Positions 52,596-62,041 of a stretch of 64,000 bases of DNA are shown one piece after another. Each line of letters opens with the position of its first letter. Positions within the stretch are counted from its first letter, which is position 1. The stretch covers positions 35,845-99,844 of the forward strand of contig JAESUH010000217.1 of NCBI GenBank assembly GCA_016763155.1, in the 5' to 3' direction. This DNA comes from Rhizobiaceae bacterium. GTDB lineage: Bacteria; Pseudomonadota; Alphaproteobacteria; Rhizobiales; Rhizobiaceae. The notes under the pieces were generated by a model. That model did no database searches and was not told where the DNA came from. It saw only the letters and a program-made list of their open reading frames with translations. A program made the position numbers and the translations under genes.

Positions 52596-53804
52596 ATGGC
52601 TAAACGTCCTGCATTGGGCATGGTTGAATTTGTCCTGCTTTTTGCCCTGGTGAATTGTCTGGTTGCGCTGGGTTTGGATGCCCTGCTTCCAGCCATGCGG
52701 ATGCTAGAGGGGGCCTTGAATGTTTCGGACCCGAACCGAATTCAACTGGTCATTCCTATATTCATTCTTGGCGCAGTGTTTGGCGAAATAATTGCAGGCC
52801 CTCTTGCGGATGCTTATGGGCGGAAAGTAGTTATATTAGTCGGCTTGGTAATATTTTGTTTGGGCAGCATCATATCAATGCAGGCCTCTTCTCTGGATCA
52901 ATTGCTGCTTGGTCGGATCATTCAGGGCTTTGGTGTTTCGGGCCCGAAAATTGCTTCACGAGCAATGATCCGCGATCAGTATTCTGGGGATGCCATGGCC
53001 CGTATTATGTCCTTCATTTTCATGATTTTTATTCTGGTTCCCATGATTGCCCCTGCAATTGGCCAATGGGCGATAGGGATCGCAGGTTGGCAGGCCATAT
53101 TCGTTATGTATCTGGTGACAGCGGGTTCGGGGTTTATCTGGCTTGGTTTGCGGCAGGGAGAAACCTTGCCGCCGGAAAAGAAATTGCCGATATCTCCGAC
53201 TACCCTTGCGGCAAATATTGGCCTGATTGTTCGCAATAAGCAGGTCGTGGCTTATACGATTTCCGTCGGGTTTGTTTTTGGTGGCGTCCTGAATTATCTG
53301 GGAACTGCACAAGCCATTTTCTTTGACGTCTATGACATAGACAAGCAATTTCCGCTTTATTACGCCATCCTTGCCGGCGGCATTGGCCTCGCGTTTTTTG
53401 CAAACAGCCAATTGGTAACACGTTACGGCATGCATCGCCTTGCATTCATGGCGTTGTGGGGCTCGATATTTTTCAGCCTGATTATGCTCTTTGCTGCGAT
53501 ATTATATTCAGGTTCGCCACCGTTTTCTCTATTCATGGCCGGTGGATTTTGCATCTTCTTTTGTAACGGTTTTTTATTCGGCAATCTAAATACAATGGCT
53601 ATGGATTTAATGGGGCGGGTGGCAGGACTTGGGGCATCCGTGGTTTCATCCTGCTCCAGCCTGATCGGTGTTGGCATCGCCCTTGCGATTGGGCCGTTCT
53701 ACGATCAATCTGTTATTCCGCTATATTTCGGATTCTTAATCTCGGGGCTGGTTGGAGTAACACTCCTTACACTTTCAGCAAGACTAGAGCGCGCTGAAGT
53801 TTAA
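52596..53804 (+). CDS. Major facilitator superfamily drug-resistance-type transporter (Bcr/CflA group)
   Basis: A 402-residue inner-membrane protein with twelve predicted membrane segments. LGAVFGEIIAGPLADAYGRKVVILVG is the cytoplasmic loop 2-3 signature (GxLADxxGRK) of the superfamily, and LLGRIIQGFGVSGPKIASRAMIRD matches the Bcr/CflA group, which expels bicyclomycin, chloramphenicol-like drugs or metabolites. The substrate is unknown. The track starts at 52449, inside the polA end and repeat; ATG 52596 (MAKRPALGMVEF) is used since GGAG precedes it and the first membrane helix follows at once. It converges on rimI. Confidence 0.87.
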   Translation: MAKRPALGMVEFVLLFALVNCLVALGLDALLPAMRMLEGALNVSDPNRIQLVIPIFILGAVFGEIIAGPLADAYGRKVVILVGLVIFCLGSIISMQASSLDQLLLGRIIQGFGVSGPKIASRAMIRDQYSGDAMARIMSFIFMIFILVPMIAPAIGQWAIGIAGWQAIFVMYLVTAGSGFIWLGLRQGETLPPEKKLPISPTTLAANIGLIVRNKQVVAYTISVGFVFGGVLNYLGTAQAIFFDVYDIDKQFPLYYAILAGGIGLAFFANSQLVTRYGMHRLAFMALWGSIFFSLIMLFAAILYSGSPPFSLFMAGGFCIFFCNGFLFGNLNTMAMDLMGRVAGLGASVVSSCSSLIGVGIALAIGPFYDQSVIPLYFGFLISGLVGVTLLTLSARLERAEV

Positions 53805-53811
53805 TCGCTTC

Positions 53812-54312
53812 TCACTGAAAATCCAGCCTCATCACCAAGGCATTGGTGGGTTGCTTTTCATCATCAGATTGGCCGGAATAATAACCCTTGCGTTCGCCCG
53901 CTTGAACGAACCCCAAAGAACGATACAGCCCAATCGCGCTTGCATTGGTTTCGTCAACTTCAAGGAATAGCGATTTCACCCGGTCTGATTGCAGATTCCT
54001 GATGGCTGCATCCATTAAAAACCTACCGATGCCGCGCTTCCGGTTTTTGGGTTCGGTGGCAATCGTGATGATTTCCGCTTCATCACTTGCCTGTCGGCAC
54101 AAAACAAACCCCATGGGCGGCTGATCAATTTTACCTTCCTGACGTAAAACAAGACAAAGGGCACCTTGCGAGCCGATCAGTTTTCCCAGCTCGTTCTTAC
54201 TCCAGCCCCGTGTGAAACTTTGGCTATGGATCGTAGATAGCTGAGGGATATCCTCAGACGTTGCGCCAGTGATATAGGGAGATGTCAGTTTTGTTTGAAA
54301 AAATTGAATCAT
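53812..54312 (-). CDS. rimI: Ribosomal-protein-alanine N-acetyltransferase RimI
   Basis: RimI acetylates the N-terminal alanine of ribosomal protein S18. The 166-residue GNAT protein has the motif IIATEPKNRKRGIGRFLMDAAI for acetyl-CoA, then LFLEVDETNASAIGLYRSLGF and AGERKGYY, a layout typical of RimI. The start at ATG 54312 gives the right N-terminus (MIQFFQTKL); the track start 54435 reaches into tsaB. It follows tsaB on the same strand with a gap of about 37 bases, the conserved tsaB-rimI pair. Other GNATs could look similar, but the position makes RimI the best choice. Confidence 0.88.
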   Translation of the reverse strand: MIQFFQTKLTSPYITGATSEDIPQLSTIHSQSFTRGWSKNELGKLIGSQGALCLVLRQEGKIDQPPMGFVLCRQASDEAEIITIATEPKNRKRGIGRFLMDAAIRNLQSDRVKSLFLEVDETNASAIGLYRSLGFVQAGERKGYYSGQSDDEKQPTNALVMRLDFQ

Positions 54313-54349
54313 TGAATATCGATGTTTTGGATGGCAAGACTCACTTGTC

Positions 54350-55027
54350 TCATGTATCCTGACCTGGTGCAAATACCGGCAATTTCTGCGGCTTTGCATC
54401 GGGGGCACGAAGATAATTTGGCTCTGGTGGAGCAAGTTTCCCGTTCATTTCAGCACCCAATCGGGCAATCGTTGCAATTGAGGCCGACGATAATTCATGC
54501 AAAACCTCGTGAGGTGTTTGCATGTGGGTTTGCAATTCCGCGGCACCAGAACCGCAAATATCAAAAGTTTTACCTTCAAGATGCTCGGCCAGAACCTCAT
54601 AGGCTATTACGCTGGGGGATGAAAAAGGCGCATCACTGTTTCCGCGCCATTGCACATAGGCTTCGCCACGCCTTGCATCGAGAACGGTTGCAAGTGGCCC
54701 TGTGGTGTTTGCTTCATGCTGCAGGGCATCCAGCGTGCTGATGCCTGTTACTGGCAAGGAAAGGCCAAGACCAAGGCCGCGAGCGGTTGCAAGGCCAACC
54801 CTAACCCCGGTGAAACTGCCTGGGCCGGTAGTGCAGATGATTTTGTCGAGGTCGCAATATTCAAGCTCAGTCCTGCTGAAACAATCGCTGATTACATCCA
54901 TCAAACGTTCAGCATGGCCGCGTCCGATATCTTCGGTCATTTCACCAAGAATGGATTGGTTGTCATCATCATAGATTGCTGCTGCACATAGATGGTTTGC
55001 CGTATCCAGCGCCAGATAAATCATCAA
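54350..55027 (-). CDS. tsaB: tRNA threonylcarbamoyladenosine biosynthesis protein TsaB
   Basis: TsaB is the scaffold partner of TsaD in making t6A at position 37 of ANN-decoding tRNAs. The 225-residue protein has the ASKHA-type opening IYLALDTANHLCAAAIYDDD and the conserved CTTGPGSFTGVRVGLATARGLGLGL block. It lacks a full ATP site, in line with its non-catalytic role. It is directly upstream of rimI and downstream of the Nfu gene after 44 bases, all on the minus strand. The start ATG 55027 is preferred over alternative internal Mets. Confidence 0.93.
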   Translation of the reverse strand: MMIYLALDTANHLCAAAIYDDDNQSILGEMTEDIGRGHAERLMDVISDCFSRTELEYCDLDKIICTTGPGSFTGVRVGLATARGLGLGLSLPVTGISTLDALQHEANTTGPLATVLDARRGEAYVQWRGNSDAPFSSPSVIAYEVLAEHLEGKTFDICGSGAAELQTHMQTPHEVLHELSSASIATIARLGAEMNGKLAPPEPNYLRAPDAKPQKLPVFAPGQDT

Positions 55028-55071
55028 AAGAGCCTTATTGGGCGAACCCGCTGTTAGTCAGTCACAGCTTG

Positions 55072-55647
55072 CTAAACAGCTGAGACTTCCTGCACTTCAG
55101 GAATGAAATGCTTGAGCAAGTTCTGAATGCCATATTTTAATGTTGCTGTAGAAGATGGGCAACCGGCACATGCGCCGCGCATATGAAGATAGACAACGCC
55201 TTCTTTGAAGCCACGGAAGGTGATATCGCCACCATCCTGAGCCACCGCAGGGCGCACTCTGGTATCGAGCAGTTCTTTAATTGTGCTGACAATTTTTTCG
55301 TCGCCAGCTTCATAAAACTCTTCTCCTTCACCAGCCAAATCACCGTCGGTGCGGCTCATTACAGGCTGACCGGTAACAAAATGCTCCATGATTGCGCCCA
55401 AAATTGCAGGACGCAAATGTTGCCAGTCAAAACCGTCAGTTTCCTGTTCATCTTTGGTGATTGAAATAAAATCATGGCCAAAGAAAACACCCGTTACGCC
55501 GGGAATTTCAAACAGACGCAAGGCAAGCGGCGAATCTTCTGCTTCATCCGCATGGCGAAAATCTACAGAACCGTCCTCAAGCACAACTTGACCCGGCAAG
55601 AATTTCAGTGTGGCTGGGTTTGGTGTGGTCTCGGTCTGGATAAACAT
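55072..55647 (-). CDS. NifU/Nfu-type iron-sulfur cluster scaffold protein
   Basis: A 191-residue protein with an N-terminal Nfu domain (MFIQTETTPNPATLKFLPGQ and FFGHDFISITK) and a C-terminal NifU domain with the cluster-binding GACAGCPSSTATLKYGIQNLL CxxC motif. It would carry [4Fe-4S] or [2Fe-2S] clusters to targets. This two-domain arrangement is that of mitochondrial NFU1 and alphaproteobacterial homologues. It lies between the universal stress gene and tsaB on the minus strand, a grouping common in Rhizobiales. The start codon ATG 55647 gives the canonical N-terminus. Confidence 0.93.
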   Translation of the reverse strand: MFIQTETTPNPATLKFLPGQVVLEDGSVDFRHADEAEDSPLALRLFEIPGVTGVFFGHDFISITKDEQETDGFDWQHLRPAILGAIMEHFVTGQPVMSRTDGDLAGEGEEFYEAGDEKIVSTIKELLDTRVRPAVAQDGGDITFRGFKEGVVYLHMRGACAGCPSSTATLKYGIQNLLKHFIPEVQEVSAV

Positions 55648-55756
55648 TTCGCTCTCCGTAAATTCGAATATCTGGCGTTGAAAAAGGGTTCAGGCTATCA
55701 AACATAGCCCAGTTTAGAACCATTCAAAACTAAAATAGGCCTTTTTACAGCGCTAT

Positions 55757-56248
55757 TCAAGTCATACTGTAAATATCATCGTCGCTCATTGTGCAAGGAA
55801 CAACGGTCACGGGTATGGGAAAGGCTGAACCACGCCCGGCAATTGAGGAAACCAGCGGTCCCGGACCTTCTGAACTATCACTGGAAGCCAACACCAAAAG
55901 TGCGATATCCTGATCTTCCTCGATCAATTTCAGTAATTCATCCGCAGTTTTGCCTTCACGCAACACCATCTCTGGATCAATATCGCAATGCTGGCGGCTA
56001 TATTGGGCACTACGGTCCAAATGGGTTGCTGCCGCCTCATTGGCTTCAGCGCGCATGATTTCCTCGACACCAATCCAATGTTGAAAATCTGCAGGCGGAA
56101 TCACATAAAGCAATGCCAGACTGCCATTAGTGGTTGCTGCGCGGCGTGCGGCATAGAGCACTGCCCTGTCACATTCCAACGAATCGTCGACAATTGCCAA
56201 AAATTTCCGCTGATGTCCTGCCTCATGTATGAGTCGCTTGCTTACCAT
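55757..56248 (-). CDS. Universal stress protein (UspA family)
   Basis: A 163-residue alpha/beta protein: KFLAIVDDSLECDRAVLYAARRA at the start and LVSSIAGRGSAFPIPVTVVP near the end fit a UspA domain, with DIALLVLASSDSS in the middle. The ATP-binding GxxGx9GS pattern is only partly kept, so nucleotide binding is uncertain. The track start at 56287 uses TTG without a binding site; ATG 56248 (MVSKRLIHEAGHQ) is preferred. It lies between trpS and the Nfu gene, about 55 bases downstream of trpS, and may be co-transcribed. Confidence 0.85.
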   Translation of the reverse strand: MVSKRLIHEAGHQRKFLAIVDDSLECDRAVLYAARRAATTNGSLALLYVIPPADFQHWIGVEEIMRAEANEAAATHLDRSAQYSRQHCDIDPEMVLREGKTADELLKLIEEDQDIALLVLASSDSSEGPGPLVSSIAGRGSAFPIPVTVVPCTMSDDDIYSMT

Positions 56249-56304
56249 GGGCGCATTTAGACATTGAGGCCCTGTCGTGACAAGCAAAAAGGCGTTTTTT
56301 GGAA

Positions 56305-57342
56305 TTAAGCCTGTAGAAATCCAACGATGTCTTTGACTTCTCTTATGGTTTTATCGGCAATTTCACGTGCCCGCTCAGAACCTTCAGCCAAAACTTTATC
56401 CACTCCAGCTGGGTCAGCCATCAAACGACGCATTTCATCATTGATTGGGGATAGCTTTTCAACCGCCAGTTCAACCAAGGCTGGTTTAAATACTGAGAAA
56501 GGCTGGCCAGCATATTCAGAAATCACAGCTTCCTTGGTAGTATCTGCCAGTGCAGCATATATTCCCACCAGATTTTCAGCTTCTGAACGCCCTGCAAGAC
56601 CTTCGAGTGTTTCTGGCAACGGATCGGAGTCAGTCTTTGCCTTGCGAATTTTCTTGGCAATGGCGTCCGCGTCGTCGGTCATCCTGATTCTGGACAGGTC
56701 CGAAGGATCGGATTTCGACATTTTCTTGGAGCCGTCACGTAGGGACATAACGCGAGTAGCCGGGCCCTCAATCAAGGGGTCCGTTATAGGGAAATAACCA
56801 TCGCCATGCCCAAGTTCTTTAATTCTGTCACCAAAATCATGGTTGAACTTTGTGGCAATATCTCTTGTCAGCTCCATATGCTGTTTTTGGTCTTCACCCA
56901 CAGGGACGAAATCAGCACGGTAGAGCAAGATGTCTGCAGCCATCAAATTTGGGTAACAAAACAAACCAACAGACGCATTTTCACGGTTCTTGCCGGCTTT
57001 GTCTTTAAACTGGGTCATCAGGTTGAGCCAACCCATGCGGGCAACACAGTTGAATATCCACGCGAGTTCCGCATGGCCGCTAACCTGAGATTGATTGAAA
57101 ATAATATTCTTGGCCGGATCAATGCCGCAAGCAAGATATGCAGCAGTTACTTCACGAGTATTATTTTTGAGTTCGGCTGGGTCTTGCCACTGGGTGATGG
57201 CGTGCAAATCTACCACGCAGTAAATGCAATCATGGGTATCTTGCAGGGTAACAAATCTTTTGATTGCTCCCAGATAGTTTCCCAAATGGAGATTGCCCGT
57301 TGGCTGAACCCCAGAAAATACTCGGTCGTTTGATTTGTTCAT
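56305..57342 (-). CDS. trpS: Tryptophanyl-tRNA synthetase
   Basis: TrpS charges tRNA-Trp. The 345-residue class I synthetase shows the HIGH-like [14 protein letters not shown] at residue 14 and the KMSKS motif [14 protein letters not shown] at about residue 205, with the [19 protein letters not shown] segment in between. Length and motifs agree with the bacterial single-copy form. It is followed by the universal stress gene and preceded by murJ on the same strand, 67 bases apart. There is no T-box or leader peptide upstream. Confidence 0.96.
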   Translation of the reverse strand: MNKSNDRVFSGVQPTGNLHLGNYLGAIKRFVTLQDTHDCIYCVVDLHAITQWQDPAELKNNTREVTAAYLACGIDPAKNIIFNQSQVSGHAELAWIFNCVARMGWLNLMTQFKDKAGKNRENASVGLFCYPNLMAADILLYRADFVPVGEDQKQHMELTRDIATKFNHDFGDRIKELGHGDGYFPITDPLIEGPATRVMSLRDGSKKMSKSDPSDLSRIRMTDDADAIAKKIRKAKTDSDPLPETLEGLAGRSEAENLVGIYAALADTTKEAVISEYAGQPFSVFKPALVELAVEKLSPINDEMRRLMADPAGVDKVLAEGSERAREIADKTIREVKDIVGFLQA

Positions 57343-57409
57343 TTCAATCTCGTTTTACTTCAAATTTTGCCCGTTATGGCCCAGTCAAACACTTGTTGCA
57401 AGGACTGGT

Positions 57410-58969
57410 CTATTTGTTACGGCGAAGAAGCCTCAACACATCTTGTTTTTTAAAGGCGCCGGTAACGAACAGAGCGGAGAAATAGAGTGTCGCGCCAGCA
57501 GCAATTGCTGCCAGAACGCTCAGTATTCTTATGAAGACGGATTGAGCAAAGAGCATTTCAGAGCCATATTCCTGCACCCCCCACAAGAAAATCCCCATGA
57601 GGGCTGAGGCAAATATCATCAAGGCAATTCGTTTAATCGTTGCCGATGATGGGCAAAAATCGCCGCGTCGCCAAAGGCTACCGCCCAGGAACAATACATT
57701 CACCCAAGCGGAAATGGAGGTTGCTAACGCGATTGCCACATGCCCCAAGCGCGGAAATAACATCAGGCTGAGGGCAATATTCAGCGCCACTGAAATGAGT
57801 GAATACCACAAGGGTGATTTCATATCTTCGCGTGCAAAAAAGGCGGGCAGGAACACTTTGATTAGTACATAGGCAGGCAGGCCGATGGCAAAAGCTGCCA
57901 GGGCTGCGGCAGTCATTGCCGTTGTTTCCGCGTCAAATGCTCCGCGTTGATAAAGAATGTTTACAATTGGTATCGGCATGACTGCAAACCCAACTGCTGC
58001 TGGAAGGGTGAGCGCCAGCGAAAATTCCAAACTGTTATTTTGCAGGCTATGAACTTCTTCGGCATTGGAAGCTTTCAGCGCCCGTGAAAGTTCCGGTAAT
58101 AAGACGACACCAACTGCAATGCCGATAATGCCCAAGGGCAATTGATTGATGCGGTCGGCATAATTGAGCAGTGAAATTGCGCCATCTTGTGATGAGGCGA
58201 TAATGCGCCCGATCATGATGTTGATTTGCACTACTCCGCCCGTGATAATTGCAGGTCCCATTAGAACCAACAGTCTTTTTACCTGAGGCGTGAAGACCGG
58301 TTTTTTCAGGGATAGTTTGAAATCCTGTTTTCGCACGCCCCAATAGAGCAAAAACAATTGTAGAAACCCTGAGAAAACCACTCCCCATGCCAAAACATAG
58401 CCAGTCAGATTGTCTTCAAAATCCAGCCACAAGGCCATGGCAGCAAGGCTAACCAACACCACATTCAACAATACCGGCAAAATTGCTGCCAGAAAATAAT
58501 GGCGCATGGAATTCATAATGCCTGACAGCATCGCTACCAGTGACATGCAGAACAAATAAGGGAACATAATCCGTCCCATGCCGACGGTAATTTCAAATTT
58601 TTCTGGAATTGCGCTGAACCCGGGGGCAACGACCGTATCCACCAAGAACGGCATAAAGACCATCAAGAGAGCACAAAGCGCCAGCAACACCACCACCAGA
58701 ACTGCCATCACTTGCTCAGCGAATTTTCGTGCAGCAGCTACACCGCCGCCTTCCAGTTCTTTTGCAAAAAGAGGTATGAAGGCCGAATTGAAGGCTCCCT
58801 CTCCCAAAATTCGGCGAAACAGATTGGGAAATCCGAACGCTGCATAAAATGCATCAGCAACGGGGCCTGCCCCAAGGGTTGCCGCAATCAGCGCTTCACG
58901 TAAAAACCCAAGCACCCGGCTTGCCATAGTCGCGCCACCGACGGTGGCAAATTTTCTAAGCAGGCCCAT
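57410..58969 (-). CDS. murJ: Lipid II flippase MurJ
   Basis: MurJ moves lipid II across the inner membrane for peptidoglycan assembly. The 519-residue MOP-superfamily protein has about 14 membrane segments. It begins MGLLRKFATVGGATMASRVLGFLREALIA and continues ADAFYAAFGFPNLFRRILGEGAFNSAFIPLF, a hallmark stretch with the conserved arginines of the central cavity. The track begins three codons earlier; ATG 58969 overlaps the stop of the XRE gene, giving a TAATG junction. It is followed by trpS, a common pair in Rhizobiales. No truncation is seen. Confidence 0.94.
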   Translation of the reverse strand: MGLLRKFATVGGATMASRVLGFLREALIAATLGAGPVADAFYAAFGFPNLFRRILGEGAFNSAFIPLFAKELEGGGVAAARKFAEQVMAVLVVVLLALCALLMVFMPFLVDTVVAPGFSAIPEKFEITVGMGRIMFPYLFCMSLVAMLSGIMNSMRHYFLAAILPVLLNVVLVSLAAMALWLDFEDNLTGYVLAWGVVFSGFLQLFLLYWGVRKQDFKLSLKKPVFTPQVKRLLVLMGPAIITGGVVQINIMIGRIIASSQDGAISLLNYADRINQLPLGIIGIAVGVVLLPELSRALKASNAEEVHSLQNNSLEFSLALTLPAAVGFAVMPIPIVNILYQRGAFDAETTAMTAAALAAFAIGLPAYVLIKVFLPAFFAREDMKSPLWYSLISVALNIALSLMLFPRLGHVAIALATSISAWVNVLFLGGSLWRRGDFCPSSATIKRIALMIFASALMGIFLWGVQEYGSEMLFAQSVFIRILSVLAAIAAGATLYFSALFVTGAFKKQDVLRLLRRNK

Positions 58970-59349
58970 TAGCGCCAATCCGTTCTGTTGCGGTTCACCC
59001 GTATCTTGATCGCATGAAGCAATTCGCGCAAATCTTCTTCCTCAAGATGGTGAATGTTTTTGGCAAGGTAATTGGACAATTCCGTGGCTTCCCATGAAAG
59101 GGTGCTGGTATCAATCACCGCTTTGGGTTGAGAAGATACCGCTAATTCCTGCAATTCCTCAGCATCATCCCAAATTACATTAAAATAACCAATGATACGC
59201 TGCACAAACTCCCAGCTTGGCGAGCCTCTTTGGCCATTTTCCAAGGCTGATAAATAGGCAGCAGAAACTCCCAGTGAAGCGGCCATTGATTTTTGCGTCA
59301 CCTGTTTTTCAGCGCGCAATTCCCGCACTCGCCTGCCAAATGGCGTCAT
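58969..59349 (-). CDS. XRE-family helix-turn-helix regulator
   Basis: A 126-residue protein with an N-terminal HTH_3 domain (VRELRAEKQVTQKSMAASLGVSAAYLSALENGQRG, residues 8-42) and a helical C-terminal part of about 80 residues without known domain. It starts inside the end of the Smr gene (four-base overlap) and its stop overlaps the murJ start, so it is translationally coupled to both, suggesting control of, or co-expression with, cell-wall genes. Similar XRE genes lie beside smr in Rhizobiales. Its target sites cannot be identified here. Confidence 0.87.
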   Translation of the reverse strand: MTPFGRRVRELRAEKQVTQKSMAASLGVSAAYLSALENGQRGSPSWEFVQRIIGYFNVIWDDAEELQELAVSSQPKAVIDTSTLSWEATELSNYLAKNIHHLEEEDLRELLHAIKIRVNRNRTDWR

Positions 59350-59969
59350 ATGTGCCTCACCTGTCGCCGGATGCGAACGTAAAGCGCGCCAGCGCCGCCA
59401 TGATTGTTGTTTGCTTCGCTAATACCGCTGACCATCATTCTAAATTCCGGCTCGTTCAACCAGCGCGGAACAGCCTGACGCAAAATGCCCTCTCCGGCAT
59501 ACCCTTTGCCCGTAATAACCAAAATAATGCGCTGATTATTCTCCCACGCACTTTCAATAGCGTTAAACAAACGACTATGTGCCTGAAGCTGGGTCATGCC
59601 GTGTAAATCTACACGGGCATCAATCCCGACCCTTCCTTTAGAAATCTTGCGTACTGTTTTTTGGTCCAACTCATGATGTTGCACCGCTTGTTTGGCAAGG
59701 GTGTATGGGGCAGCATTTGCAGGGGTAGGGGAAAACGGTTTTACGATCCGCTGTTTCTTTGGCGCGATAGTGGGGCCTTCGCCAAACTCTCGTTCAAGCT
59801 TTGAGTGCCAATTTGACCCGGCATTCGGATTGGCTGCGCTGGCATTGAGCAAGGATGTAAAAAGGGCATCTCGATTTTCGAGCGGCGTTGCCGATTTTTT
59901 AACCCGCTCCCAAAGCGCTCTATCGGGTGCCGAAAGGCGCTGTGGATCGTTATTTTTGTTCCCGTTCAT
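59346..59969 (-). CDS. Smr (MutS2 C-terminal-type) domain protein
   Basis: A 207-residue protein with a charged N-terminal half of low complexity and a C-terminal Smr domain (about 110-205). The domain has the motifs VDLHGMTQLQAHSRL and ILVITGKGYAGEGILRQAVPRWL, with the LDLHG-like (V-DLHG) and TGKG loops expected of the nuclease-type fold. It may nick DNA or RNA; the biological role of the rhizobial form is not known. It is coupled to mltA upstream (four-base overlap) and to the XRE gene downstream. Confidence 0.88.
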   Translation of the reverse strand: MNGNKNNDPQRLSAPDRALWERVKKSATPLENRDALFTSLLNASAANPNAGSNWHSKLEREFGEGPTIAPKKQRIVKPFSPTPANAAPYTLAKQAVQHHELDQKTVRKISKGRVGIDARVDLHGMTQLQAHSRLFNAIESAWENNQRIILVITGKGYAGEGILRQAVPRWLNEPEFRMMVSGISEANNNHGGAGALYVRIRRQVRHI

Positions 59970-61060
59970 TGCGCCACCGATTGGTTGCGGGGAAACAAGG
60001 CGATGAATTCCGCTCCAAATTTAATTGCACCGGCAATTTCACCAGCACGATCTCCTGACCCGATAAATACGTCACCTCTGGCCGAGCCGACAATCGCGGA
60101 GCCTGTATCTTGTGCAATCATCAAGCGGGAAAATGGATTTTCTTCCCCCGGCAGAGAGTCTTGCGAATTGACGAAAATTGGAGTGCCGAAAGTGTGCATC
60201 TTGTGATCTATGGCCAAGCTACATCCAGACGTCAAAGGAACACCACCAGCAGCAACCGGCCCTAGATCGGGATCATCCAGAATTGTTTCCTGAAAGAAAA
60301 TATAGGATTGGTTTCCCTCCATCGCCGCAAACATTTGGGTTGGGTTGTCTCTTAGCCATTGCTTGAGGGTGGCCATGGTCACATCTTCCAATTTCATGGC
60401 ATTAATGGAAACAAGATATTTCCCAATGGCTGAATAAGGGTGCCCTGATTTTGCAGCATAGGAAACCCGCTGGGTCGTGCCATTGGTAAGAATAAGCCGG
60501 GCAGAACCCTGAATATGCATAAAATAGCAATCAACTGGATCTTTTAGCCAAAAAATTTCCAACCCCCGGCCGTCCAGCGCGCCCTGATTTATTTCACGGC
60601 GGTTATGATAGGAGGAGAAATTCCCCTGCTCTTCCCGCGCAAACATGAAATAGGGGTCCATTTCATTTGGTCTGGTATCATCATTAATATCGGCCAAATC
60701 CGGTGGTCGCCGATAGATCGGGACAGAATATTCGTCGCTTCTTGTCCGAGATGCCAGCAATTCCGGTTCGAAATATCCGGTGATGAAGCCCTGATCGCGT
60801 ATTTCAAAGGGCTGAAAGTTCTCCTCAAAAAAACTTCGGGCAGCCAAGTCTGAAATATCTGATCTGTTGCCAAATTGCTCAAGCGCTTTTTGGCCAATAT
60901 CGGCAAGGGCCTGACCGTCCGCACCCAGTGATTTTGTCGAATGAGGTTTCTCTACTGCCCGCTCTGCGGTTTTTAAAAAGCACCCCAGAGCATCGGCTTG
61001 TCGGCCATCATTCCAGCCCCTGATTGTTGAAAAATCCATTTTGTGGAGAAGTTGCGACAA
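59966..61060 (-). CDS. mltA: Membrane-bound lytic murein transglycosylase A family protein
   Basis: MltA cleaves the glycan strand of peptidoglycan to give 1,6-anhydromuramic acid products. The 364-residue protein has the MltA domain (FITGYFEPELLASRTRSDEYS, MHIQGSARLILTNGTTQRVSYA) and the 3D domain (about 310-355, PFSRLMIAQDTGSAIVGSARGDVFIGSGDRAGEIAG), whose three aspartates, one of which is the catalytic acid, are all present. No signal peptide is obvious with either start (TTG 61060 as in the track or ATG 61039), as in other Rhizobiales MltA proteins. It lies between the Tim44-like gene and the Smr gene with short gaps. Confidence 0.9.
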   Translation of the reverse strand: MSQLLHKMDFSTIRGWNDGRQADALGCFLKTAERAVEKPHSTKSLGADGQALADIGQKALEQFGNRSDISDLAARSFFEENFQPFEIRDQGFITGYFEPELLASRTRSDEYSVPIYRRPPDLADINDDTRPNEMDPYFMFAREEQGNFSSYHNRREINQGALDGRGLEIFWLKDPVDCYFMHIQGSARLILTNGTTQRVSYAAKSGHPYSAIGKYLVSINAMKLEDVTMATLKQWLRDNPTQMFAAMEGNQSYIFFQETILDDPDLGPVAAGGVPLTSGCSLAIDHKMHTFGTPIFVNSQDSLPGEENPFSRLMIAQDTGSAIVGSARGDVFIGSGDRAGEIAGAIKFGAEFIALFPRNQSVAQ

Positions 61061-61071
61061 GGTTCAACCGA

Positions 61072-61797
61072 TCAACTCTCTGATTCTGTTGCCACCAGTT
61101 TCCAGTTTGGATCGTTCGAATTTAAATCACGGGCAAAGGTCCAGATATCCGTCACTTCGGCAATTTGTTCTGGATCACCATCAATCAATTCATTTTCGCT
61201 GTCATAGGTGGCAGACACGATTTCAGACACAAACCGAATTGCGATTTGAGCTTCATCGTCGGAGATTTCTGCATGGGATATTGCAGCAGTTTCAATGCCC
61301 ACAAACGTTGATTTTACTGTATCACCGCGATCTTCACGATCTGAAATAGCCTGAGAAAAGCCGTCATAAACTTCTTTTGACAGCAGGCCCTTGAGTGATT
61401 TGCGATCACCATCAGCATAAGCAGAAACAATCATCTCGTAGGCCATTTTGCCACCGGAAAGAAATTGCCTTGGATCAAAATTACTATCGGCTACCAGAAT
61501 TGCCCTAAGCGCCTTATTGAGTTTTGTACGAGGTTTGGCAATCTCGTCAATGGCAACAAGGTCAGGGTTTTTGGCCTCTTTATCCTTGGATTTTGACGAT
61601 TTTCTGGATGGCAATGTAACAACATTGTCATTGGAAACATCATCTGTCATTTCGCGAGGCATGTTCTGCTCGCCATCGTTTCTACGGTCCATAGGTGGTT
61701 TTGGCCCATGGCGTTGACCCAGCACAGAGCGCAGCCTTAAAAATACAAATACTGCTATACCTATGGTAATCAGGGTTGATAGGTCAAAAATTTCCAT
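61072..61797 (-). CDS. Tim44-domain membrane-anchored protein
   Basis: A 241-residue protein with one N-terminal membrane anchor (DLSTLITIGIAVFVFLRLRS), a charged linker (RRNDGEQNMPREMTDDVSND), and a C-terminal Tim44-like domain (about 95-240) with KMAYEMIVSAYADGDRKSLKG and ATYDSENELIDGDPEQIAEVTDIWTFAR. Bacterial members are relatives of the mitochondrial import component; a role in membrane-protein assembly is suspected but not established. ATG 61797 is preferred over the GTG two codons earlier. It heads the minus-strand Tim44-mltA-smr-XRE-murJ series and is divergent from fxsA. Confidence 0.88.
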   Translation of the reverse strand: MEIFDLSTLITIGIAVFVFLRLRSVLGQRHGPKPPMDRRNDGEQNMPREMTDDVSNDNVVTLPSRKSSKSKDKEAKNPDLVAIDEIAKPRTKLNKALRAILVADSNFDPRQFLSGGKMAYEMIVSAYADGDRKSLKGLLSKEVYDGFSQAISDREDRGDTVKSTFVGIETAAISHAEISDDEAQIAIRFVSEIVSATYDSENELIDGDPEQIAEVTDIWTFARDLNSNDPNWKLVATESES

Positions 61798-62041
61798 TGC
61801 CACCGCCGGGATTTTGGGTTTCGATTTGCCGAAGCATTATTAGATATAGGCTGTTAGCTAATTAATTTAAACAGGCTATACAAATTTCACGGGCCAAAGC
61901 CTATGTTTAATTAGGGACGGTGATCGGATATAACAAAACAAGCTCGATATTGTTCGATCAGACGCCCAACCGTTTTCTGACAGCTTTTGTTACAGCTTTC
62001 AACGGTCAATTGAGACTTCAAGAGGATTTGGAACTAAAAAC

